Assembly: GCA_023430465.1 (NCBI GenBank)
Contig: JAEZAM010000137.1
Span: forward strand, 1-17,964
Direction: 5' to 3'
Length of the DNA: 17,964 bases
Source: Bacteroidota bacterium
GTDB lineage: Bacteria; Bacteroidota; Bacteroidia; Chitinophagales; Chitinophagaceae
Part shown: one piece after another, positions 6,695 through 12,156 of the stretch
How positions within the stretch are numbered: the first letter of the stretch is position 1
How the letters are laid out: each line of letters opens with the position of its first letter
Notes under the pieces: model-generated
Databases searched by the model: none
The model's input: the letters and a program-made list of their open reading frames with translations, nothing else
Told to the model about the DNA's origin: nothing
Made by a program: the position numbers and the translations under genes

Positions 6695-7117
6695 TTAGGC
6701 AGTCACCAGGTCTCTGCGCACCATAAACTTCGTTTTGATCGGCAGTTTACCTGCGGCCAGCGCCAGGGAAGCACGAGCTACCTGCTCACTCACACCATCG
6801 ATCTCAAAAATGATACGGCCGGGTTTGACAACGGCTGCCCAGAACTCCAGGTTACCTTTACCCTTACCCATTCTCACTTCAAGTGGCTTGCGGGTAATTG
6901 GCTTGTCAGGGAAAATGCGGATCCACACATTACCTTCACGTTTCATTTCACGGGTCAGCGCCTGGCGAGCCGCTTCGATCTGGCGGTCAGTGATCCAGTG
7001 CTGATCCAATGCCTTCAGTGCATAAGAACCAAATGCAATGGTAGTACCTCTTTTGGCATCGCCCTTCATGCGACCCTTCTGCATCTTCCTGTGCTTCGTT
7101 CTTTTCGGTTGTAACAT
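6695..7117 (-). CDS. rplP: 50S ribosomal protein L16
   Basis: L16 organises the A-site tRNA region of the large subunit. The 140-residue product opens MLQPKRTKHRKMQKGRMKGD. It includes TREMKREGNVWIRIFPDKPI and EVRMGKGKGNLEFWAAVVKP. The Arg of VRMGKGKG corresponds to the residue hydroxylated in E. coli L16 and is conserved; whether it is modified here is unknown. Length is normal. It follows rpsC after 46 nt. Confidence 0.97.
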   Translation of the reverse strand: MLQPKRTKHRKMQKGRMKGDAKRGTTIAFGSYALKALDQHWITDRQIEAARQALTREMKREGNVWIRIFPDKPITRKPLEVRMGKGKGNLEFWAAVVKPGRIIFEIDGVSEQVARASLALAAGKLPIKTKFMVRRDLVTA

Positions 7118-7139
7118 CTCAAAAATTTGAAATTTGTGA

Positions 7140-7157
7140 CCCGGAAACTATCCCGGG
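7140..7157. repeat. Hairpin in the rpsC-rplP spacer
   Basis: CCCGG and CCGGG pair perfectly around an 8-nt loop, 6 bases beyond the rpsC stop. It is the only GC-rich stretch in this 46-nt spacer. No U-tract follows it. Confidence 0.4.
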
Positions 7158-7163
7158 AAATAA

Positions 7164-7949
7164 TTAGTTTCTTCTGCCTCCGCCGCCTCTTCTGTCGCCA
7201 CCACCTCTTCTGTCATCACGACGATCACCGCGTGCATCGTCTCTTCTTTCTCTTCTCTCGCCACCGGCAGCTCCTTCATTCTTCCCACCTGCGATGAAGT
7301 TTGGATTCAGATCTCTCTTCGCCAGTACTTCACCTTTACAGATCCATACCTTGATACCGATCTTACCATATACGGTTTGTGCAAACACGTTGGCATAATC
7401 AATATCCATACGGAATGTATGAAGGGGAACACGGCCTTGCTTGAACTCCTCGCTACGTGCGATCTCCGCACCAGCCAGACGTCCGCTGAGTTTTATCTTG
7501 ATACCTTCTGCGCCCATACGGAGTGCAGAGGCAATAGCCATCTTTGTTGCTCTCTTGAAGTTGATACGGTTCTCGATCTGGCGGGCAATCGTATCACCTA
7601 CGATCATCGCATCCAGCTCGGGACGACGGATCTCCAGGATGTTGATCTGCACATCATCCTTGCCTGTCAGTTTCTTCAATTCTTCCTTGATACGGTCTAC
7701 TTCACCACCGCCTTTACCAATGATGATACCTGGCTTGGAAGTGTGTATCGTAATGATCAGCTTACCCAGTGTGCGCTCGATAACGATCTTGGAAATACCA
7801 CCCTTGTTGATACGGGCATTGAGGTAAGTTCTGATCTTGTGGTCCTCAATCAATTTACCGGCATAGTCTTTCTTACTGCCATACCAGTTAGATTCCCATC
7901 CACGGATGATACCTAGCCTGTTACCGATCGGATTTGCTTTTTGACCCAT
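7164..7949 (-). CDS. rpsC: 30S ribosomal protein S3 with Arg/Gly/Asp-rich tail
   Basis: S3 forms part of the mRNA entry channel in the small-subunit head. The 261-residue product has the KH domain with the GKGG loop (SKPGIIIGKGGGEVDRIKEE, about residues 72-91) and the C-terminal signature SGRLAGAEIARSEEFKQGRV. After the conserved domain ends near residue 226 there is a 35-residue low-complexity tail built almost only from Arg, Gly, Asp and Glu (segments RRERRDDARGDRR, GGGDRRGGGGRRN). This makes it longer than the E. coli protein (about 233). Upstream spacer to rplV is 137 nt. Confidence 0.97.
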   Translation of the reverse strand: MGQKANPIGNRLGIIRGWESNWYGSKKDYAGKLIEDHKIRTYLNARINKGGISKIVIERTLGKLIITIHTSKPGIIIGKGGGEVDRIKEELKKLTGKDDVQINILEIRRPELDAMIVGDTIARQIENRINFKRATKMAIASALRMGAEGIKIKLSGRLAGAEIARSEEFKQGRVPLHTFRMDIDYANVFAQTVYGKIGIKVWICKGEVLAKRDLNPNFIAGGKNEGAAGGERRERRDDARGDRRDDRRGGGDRRGGGGRRN

Positions 7950-7964
7950 TTTTTTGATTTGTAG

Positions 7965-8003
7965 ACCTGCCTGGTGGCAGGTGGTTTTGAAAATGCAGGG
8001 ATT
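7965..8003. repeat. Palindromic block, copy B, in the rplV-rpsC spacer
   Basis: ACCTGCC (7965-7971) and GGCAGGT (7976-7982) are perfect arms around TGGT. They are followed by GGTTTTGAAAATG and GGGA, which align with the block at 6355-6393. Arms and tail together make the homology unlikely to be chance. A second TTTGAAAATG follows within 16 bases. Confidence 0.6.
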
Positions 8004-8086
8004 TGAAAATGAATCCCCACGATCAAATTTTTATTTTAATGAAGCCTGCGTGGAACTGATTTTCGTATTCCCGCGCCAGCTATTCT

Positions 8087-8425
8087 TTACGCTTTGGCGT
8101 CAACAATTACAGTGACGTGGTTGCTGCGCTTGCGAACCCGGTATCCACGACCTTGTGGCGCCGGACGCATACGCTTCAAAGTTCTTGCACCATCCACGAA
8201 GATCGTCTTCACGACCAGGTCACTTACATCACCACCTTCATTCTTCTGCTTCCAGTTGCTGATCGCACTCAATACCAGCTTACGCAGGGGTACTGCCGGA
8301 TGCTTGGGGTTATGTTCCAACTCAGCTAACACCTTCTCTACTTTCTGACCACGAATAAGGTCAGCCAGCAAACGCATCTTGCGCGGTGATGTCGGATAGT
8401 TTCTCAGTTTAGCTACTGCTTCCAT
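8087..8425 (-). CDS. rplV: 50S ribosomal protein L22
   Basis: L22 lines the exit tunnel through its long beta-hairpin. From ATG 8425 the product is 112 residues, opening MEAVAKLRNYPTSPRKMRLL. The beta-hairpin RMRPAPQGRGYRVRKRSNHV (about residues 86-105) is the tunnel loop. The frame extends 7 codons upstream to a TTG at 8446. The ATG was preferred because MEAVAKL is the usual Bacteroidetes start and it sits behind AAAAAAGATAAAA, the leader also seen before rpsQ. It lies between rpsS and rpsC. Confidence 0.95.
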   Translation of the reverse strand: MEAVAKLRNYPTSPRKMRLLADLIRGQKVEKVLAELEHNPKHPAVPLRKLVLSAISNWKQKNEGGDVSDLVVKTIFVDGARTLKRMRPAPQGRGYRVRKRSNHVTVIVDAKA

Positions 8426-8454
8426 TTTTATCTTTTTTGTGTTCAAAGTTCGCT

Positions 8455-8468
8455 GCAGGTCAACCTGC
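8455..8468. repeat. Dyad in the rpsS-rplV spacer
   Basis: GCAGGT and ACCTGC pair perfectly around a 2-nt centre. The core uses the same CCTGC/GCAGG text as the blocks at 6359 and 7965, but with the arms in the opposite order. Outer AAAGTT/AACTTT text continues the symmetry loosely. Confidence 0.4.
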
Positions 8469-8489
8469 CGGTTTCACTTCAAACTTTGA

Positions 8490-8759
8490 TTATCCATCTT
8501 TTTTAGAGTGTCCTTTGAATGAACGGGTCGGTGCAAATTCGCCCAGCTTGTGACCCACCATGAACTCGGTGACATACACAGGGATGAATTTGTTGCCATT
8601 ATGAACGGCAAATGTGTGACCCACAAAATCAGGTGAAATAGTGGAACGGCGGCTCCATGTCTTGATCACACCTTTTTTGTTTTTGCCTTCATTGATGGCC
8701 AATACCTTTTTCTCCAGGTGAGTGGCTATGTAAGGACCTTTTTTAATCGAACGAGCCAT
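8490..8759 (-). CDS. rpsS: 30S ribosomal protein S19
   Basis: S19 binds 16S rRNA in the head with S13 and lies near the A-site tRNA. The 89-residue product opens MARSIKKGPYIATHLEKKVL. It contains TWSRRSTISPDFVGHTFAVH and VTEFMVGHKLGEFAPTRSFK, the S19 signature. Length is normal. It follows rplB after 52 nt. The leader holds TTGAAA-A-TTTCAA, a small AT-rich dyad (8774-8786). Confidence 0.97.
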   Translation of the reverse strand: MARSIKKGPYIATHLEKKVLAINEGKNKKGVIKTWSRRSTISPDFVGHTFAVHNGNKFIPVYVTEFMVGHKLGEFAPTRSFKGHSKKDG

Positions 8760-8811
8760 ATTAATTCGTTAAGTTGAAAATTTCAAAAATTGACTGCTTC
8801 CTGCAACCGGC

Positions 8812-9648
8812 TTATTTTGCCAGCTTGCTTCCGTTCTTCCGTTGGATGATCAGTTTATCACTGCCCTTTCCTTTGGTACGGGTTTTCAGACCTCTTGAGT
8901 ACTGACCGTTACGGCTGCGAGGCTGACCACCGGAAGCTTTACCTTCACCACCACCCATCGGGTGATCTACAGGGTTCATCGCCACACCACGGTTTCTTGG
9001 CTTGATACCTTTCCACCTGTTACGGCCAGCTTTACCCATGCTCTGAAGGCTATGATCACTGTTGCTCACAACACCTACGGTCGCATAGCAGTTGATCAGC
9101 ACTTTTCTCAGCTCACCGGAAGGCATCTTGAGTACAGCATACTTCTCTTCCTTGTTCGTCAACTGTGCGGAAGAACCGGCGCTGCGCGCAAGCTTTCCAC
9201 CCTGTCCAGGCTGCATTTCGATGTTGTGCACGTTGGTACCAAGCGGCATGTTCTTCATTTGAAGCGCATTACCGATCTCCGGAGCAACTGCATCACCTGC
9301 TTCCACCACTGCACCTACCTGCAGACCCTGTGGAGCCAGGATGTATCTCTTTTCGTTATCTGCAAAATTGATCAGCGCGATGAATGCCGTACGGTTCGGA
9401 TCATACTCGATTGATACAACTGTTGCTGCACCAGTCTTATTCCTCTTAAAATCTACGATACGGTATTTCTTCTTATGACCACCACCACGATAGCGCATTG
9501 CAAGATGACCGGAAGAGTTACGACCGCCAGTTCTTGGCTTCGCCTCTACCAGGCTCTTCTCAGGTACATTCGTTGTGATCTCTGCGTACGCATTACCGAT
9601 TCTCCAACGGGTACCGGCTGTGATGGGTTTAAATTTTCTTAATGCCAT
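8812..9648 (-). CDS. rplB: 50S ribosomal protein L2
   Basis: L2 is one of the most conserved large-subunit proteins and supports subunit joining and the peptidyl-transferase region. The 278-residue product opens MALRKFKPITAGTRWRIGNA. It has GHLAMRYRGGGHKKKYRIVD (about residues 47-66) and the C-terminal VDHPMGGGEGKASGGQPRSR, which contains the His of the conserved HPxGGGEG motif. Length is normal. It lies between rplW (66-nt spacer with a hairpin over the rplW stop) and rpsS. Confidence 0.98.
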   Translation of the reverse strand: MALRKFKPITAGTRWRIGNAYAEITTNVPEKSLVEAKPRTGGRNSSGHLAMRYRGGGHKKKYRIVDFKRNKTGAATVVSIEYDPNRTAFIALINFADNEKRYILAPQGLQVGAVVEAGDAVAPEIGNALQMKNMPLGTNVHNIEMQPGQGGKLARSAGSSAQLTNKEEKYAVLKMPSGELRKVLINCYATVGVVSNSDHSLQSMGKAGRNRWKGIKPRNRGVAMNPVDHPMGGGEGKASGGQPRSRNGQYSRGLKTRTKGKGSDKLIIQRKNGSKLAK

Positions 9649-9699
9649 GGTTCAGTTCTTTTTTTTGTTCAACATTTGCGGCTGTTGAAGCCATTCGTG

Positions 9700-9715
9700 A
9701 TCACCCGGAGGTGAT
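9700..9715. repeat. Hairpin at the rplW stop codon
   Basis: ATCACC and GGTGAT are perfect 6-bp arms around CGGA, ending on the last base of the rplW TAA. No U-tract follows on the minus strand. It resembles the other small stem-loops of the operon in size. Confidence 0.45.
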
Positions 9716-10014
9716 TAAATATTTGAATACAGATCAATGTTCTCGCCTTCCGCTACCGTTACAAATGCTTTCTTGTAACCTGGCTTGCGACCAGAGATCA
9801 CACCTGCTTTTGTAAAACGGCTCTTCGTTTTGCCCGGAACCACCGCCGTGTTGACGTTGGTTACAGTCACACCGTAAAATCCTTCGATCGCTTTCTTGAT
9901 CTCCAGCTTGTTCGCCTTCCTGGCCACTTTGAACGCATAGCGGCGCAGCTTTTCCTGCTGAGCATTTGCTTTTTCCGTCAAAATGGGTTTTATCAGTACT
10001 TCTGAAAGTTTCAT
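9715..10014 (-). CDS. rplW: 50S ribosomal protein L23
   Basis: L23 lies at the exit tunnel, where trigger factor and SRP dock. The 99-residue product opens MKLSEVLIKPILTEKANAQQ. It contains the family core YAFKVARKANKLEIKKAIEG and YGVTVTNVNTAVVPGK (about residues 26-62). Length is normal for L23. It follows rplD after 59 nt. Confidence 0.97.
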   Translation of the reverse strand: MKLSEVLIKPILTEKANAQQEKLRRYAFKVARKANKLEIKKAIEGFYGVTVTNVNTAVVPGKTKSRFTKAGVISGRKPGYKKAFVTVAEGENIDLYSNI

Positions 10015-10040
10015 CTCAATATTTTTTATTACTCGTTAAT

Positions 10041-10067
10041 AGCGGTGCGGATCAGACCAGCACTGCT
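10041..10067. repeat. Hairpin in the rplD-rplW spacer
   Basis: AGCGGTGC (10041-10048) pairs with GCACTGCT (10060-10067) over 8 positions with one wobble, around an 11-nt loop. It ends 6 bases beyond the rplD stop. No U-tract follows. Confidence 0.4.
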
Positions 10068-10073
10068 TTCTTA

Positions 10074-10706
10074 TTAGGCTGCTTTTTCTTCGTCAGAGAA
10101 GATCTTCGCGGCGCTTTCTGTCAACACCAACACCTCTGAATTCACGATATCGTACGTATTGATATCGCTCAGCAATACACCCAGTACAGAAGGTACGTTG
10201 CGGATGGAGAGCTGTACGTTGTCGTTGTATTCAGGAAGGATGAACAGTGCTTTCTTTTCGGAAACATTCAGCTTGCCCATGATATCCATGAAGCTTTTGG
10301 TTTTCGGCGTATCCAGCTTGATATCTTCCACCACCACGATCGCGTTTTCCTTTGCCTTGTACGCGAGCGCAGATATCTTGGCAAGATCCTTCACTTTACG
10401 GTTCAGCTTGATTTCATAGCTGTGTGGTTTTGGACCGAAGATTGTACCACCACCTTTGTACAAAGGGTTACGGATATTACCCTTACGGCTTCCGCCTGTA
10501 CCCTTCTGGCGGTGCAGCTTGCGGCTCGCACCCTGTACTTCCGCACGCGTCTTCACCTTATGTGTACCCTGGCGTTGCGCAGCGAGGTATTGTTTCACAG
10601 CCAGGTAGATGACGTGGTTATTTGGTTCTGCACCGAAAATATCTTCGGGCAATTCCACTGTCCTGCCTGTTTTGTTTCCTTGAATATTTAAAACTTCGAG
10701 TTGCAT
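10074..10706 (-). CDS. rplD: 50S ribosomal protein L4
   Basis: L4 places a long loop into the exit tunnel; in E. coli it also represses its own S10 operon. The 210-residue product opens MQLEVLNIQGNKTGRTVELP. The tunnel loop is visible at about residues 55-105, with HRQKGTGGSRKGNIRNPLYK and GGGTIFGPKPHSY. The C-terminal domain carries DIKLDTPKTKSF and VLTESAAKIF. Length is normal. Autogenous control is known only from gammaproteobacteria; no E. coli-like S10 leader was recognised here. Confidence 0.97.
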   Translation of the reverse strand: MQLEVLNIQGNKTGRTVELPEDIFGAEPNNHVIYLAVKQYLAAQRQGTHKVKTRAEVQGASRKLHRQKGTGGSRKGNIRNPLYKGGGTIFGPKPHSYEIKLNRKVKDLAKISALAYKAKENAIVVVEDIKLDTPKTKSFMDIMGKLNVSEKKALFILPEYNDNVQLSIRNVPSVLGVLLSDINTYDIVNSEVLVLTESAAKIFSDEEKAA

Positions 10707-10752
10707 TTTCTTTTAATTTTTGCGTTGGTTAGTGGTAACACATACCAAAAGA

Positions 10753-11370
10753 TTATTTCTGGATCAGGACGATGGAACCGTTGTGACCCGGTACAGATCC
10801 GCTCACCAGGATGTAATTCTTTTCAGCGAAGACCTTTACCACTTTCAGCCCTTTCAGCTTAACGCGGTCATTGCCCATGCGGCCAGCCATCTTCATACCC
10901 TTCATTACGCGCGCAGCATCAGAGGAGTTACCCAATGAACCCGGAGCACGCTGACGGTCATGCTGACCGTGAGACTGCTGTCCAACACCGGCAAATCCAT
11001 GACGTTTTACAACACCCTGGAAGCCTTTACCTTTTGTGGTACCAACTACTTCAACTTTATCGCCTTCTGCGAAAATGTCAACAGTAACGGTTTCACCAAT
11101 ATTTTTTTCGAGAGAATAATCGCGGAATTCTTTGGAGAATTTCTTTGGAGCTGTCTGCGCTTTGGCGTAGTGATTTTTTTCCGCTTTGGTGGCGTGCTTT
11201 TCTTTCTTGTCGCCAAAAGAGAGCTGGAGAGCATTGTACCCGTCAGTTTCGGTTGTCTTAACCTGGGTAACTACGCAGGGGCCAGCTTCGATGATCGTGC
11301 AGGCCGTCTGTTTTCCGGAGGGATCAAAGATGCTTGTCATCCCGATCTTTTTCCCAATAATACCTTTCAT
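10753..11370 (-). CDS. rplC: 50S ribosomal protein L3
   Basis: L3 is an early-assembly protein whose loop reaches towards the peptidyl-transferase centre. The 205-residue product opens MKGIIGKKIGMTSIFDPSGK. It carries GKGFQGVVKRHGFAGVGQQS then HGQHDRQRAPGSLG, the conserved loop that includes the Gln methylated in E. coli L3. It ends with the short C-terminal strand KNYILVSGSVPGHNGSIVLI. Length is normal. Unlike the other genes it is separated from its upstream neighbour (rpsJ) by 374 nt of structured sequence. Confidence 0.97.
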   Translation of the reverse strand: MKGIIGKKIGMTSIFDPSGKQTACTIIEAGPCVVTQVKTTETDGYNALQLSFGDKKEKHATKAEKNHYAKAQTAPKKFSKEFRDYSLEKNIGETVTVDIFAEGDKVEVVGTTKGKGFQGVVKRHGFAGVGQQSHGQHDRQRAPGSLGNSSDAARVMKGMKMAGRMGNDRVKLKGLKVVKVFAEKNYILVSGSVPGHNGSIVLIQK

Positions 11371-11744
11371 GGTTGTTGCAATTTATGCCTGCAAGGTTAT
11401 TGGGACATGCACCGCCTCGTGTATACACAAAGCGAGGCTTTCAATCCCCGTTTGCTGCCGACCTTTTCTTTTCGTCGCCTAAACCCAGCCAAACGATCCT
11501 TGCGATCGAACTGGATCCAGACATCCTGTTGGAATGCTCACCTTGACTACGTTTCAGTGAGTGACAGAAGTACCGGCAGTAAACAAACCCTGAACGGCTT
11601 GTTTTATTTAATCGCGTCGACCGGCATCACTGCCAGCCTCCGCACTCAGAGCTCTTTTTTCATGGCGAACCACGATTGAGAGATGAAATTGTTTGTTATT
11701 TGATAAGAACTAAAATGATCACCAGGTTGTACCGGCATCATCGG
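11371..11744 (-). promoter_or_regulatory. Structured 374-nt spacer between rpsJ and rplC, candidate leader RNA
   Basis: No convincing gene is present. On the minus strand at least five stems are visible. They are AAACAAGCC/GGTTTGTTT (11581-11604); CTGGCA-GTGA-TGCCGG with a GNRA-type loop (11621-11636); CTCAC/GTGAG with an inner TGA/TCA (11537-11561); CCAG+CGATC/GATCG+CTGG (11475-11504); and GCCTCG/CGAGGC around a GTGTATACAC palindrome (11414-11438). A five-codon frame (MKKEL, 11663-11646) is the only short ORF noted. No TAnnTTTG box was found in it. The stems are seen; a role in controlling rplC and the genes below it is inference. Confidence 0.45.
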
Positions 11745-12050
11745 TTACGCTTTGATCTCAACCTCTACACCACTTGGCAGATCCAGCTTGCTCAGCGCAT
11801 CAACTGTACGGCTCGAAGAAGTATAGATATCCAGCAAACGCTTATGCGTAGCTAACTGGAATTGCTCACGACTCTTTTTGTTTACGTGCGGAGAACGCAG
11901 TACAGTAAAGATCTTCGTGCGCGTAGGAAGAGGAATTGGACCTGTTACTACAGCACCTGTGCTGCGAACTGTTTTTACGATCTTTTCTGCTGATTTATCT
12001 ACCAGGTTGTGATCGTAAGACTGTAATTTGATTCTGATTCGCTGAGACAT
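11745..12050 (-). CDS. rpsJ: 30S ribosomal protein S10 (NusE)
   Basis: S10 is a head protein of the small subunit and, as NusE, part of transcription antitermination complexes. From ATG 12050 the product is 101 residues, opening MSQRIRIKLQSYDHNLVDKS. It contains TGAVVTGPIPLPTRTKIFTV and SPHVNKKSREQFQLATHKRL, the S10 signature, and ends SGVEVEIKA. An in-frame extension to 12236 was rejected: it would cross the promoter and the end of the beta-helix gene. S10 starts the operon and is here driven by its own promoter, not by read-through from fusA. Confidence 0.97.
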   Translation of the reverse strand: MSQRIRIKLQSYDHNLVDKSAEKIVKTVRSTGAVVTGPIPLPTRTKIFTVLRSPHVNKKSREQFQLATHKRLLDIYTSSSRTVDALSKLDLPSGVEVEIKA

Positions 12051-12058
12051 TGTGTAAA

Positions 12059-12077
12059 TCCCAATTTTCTTTTGGGA
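12059..12077 (-). promoter_or_regulatory. Stem-loop in the short rpsJ leader
   Basis: TCCCAA and TTGGGA (minus strand) pair perfectly around a 7-nt loop. The stem fills most of the roughly 25-nt leader between the predicted transcription start and the ATG at 12050. It could affect mRNA stability or start access. Function is unproven. Confidence 0.5.
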
Positions 12078-12080
12078 GTG

Positions 12081-12112
12081 CAAAGGTATGGCCACCGACC
12101 ATATCCTCCAAA
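12081..12112 (-). promoter_or_regulatory. rpsJ (S10 operon) promoter, Bacteroidetes type
   Basis: The minus strand has TTTG (12109-12112), a 20-base spacer and TACCTTTG (12081-12088), an exact match to TAnnTTTG at the expected distance. Transcription would start near 12075, giving a leader of about 25 nt. It lies downstream of the beta-helix stop codon, so the operon has an independent start. Confidence 0.75.
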
Positions 12113-12117
12113 TAGTT

Positions 12118-12153
12118 GGGAAAGAATTTTCTATAATCTGAACAATCTTCCCC
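12118..12153 (-). terminator. Possible weak terminator of the beta-helix gene
   Basis: On the minus strand GGGGAAGA pairs with TCTTTCCC (one G-U) around a 20-nt loop, starting 4 bases beyond the stop codon. No proper U-tract follows. It is the only stem between this gene and the rpsJ promoter, so it may separate the two units incompletely. Confidence 0.3.
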
Positions 12154-12156
12154 CCA

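Noticed and set aside
11475..11504. tRNA-like cloverleaf in the rpsJ-rplC spacer
   Set aside because: The stem resembles a T-arm (TTCGATC), but no acceptor or anticodon stem fits around it.
11646..11663. Five-codon frame MKKEL as a leader peptide for rplC
   Set aside because: Too short to judge, no repeated regulatory codons and no terminator paired with it; kept only as a note in the spacer entry.
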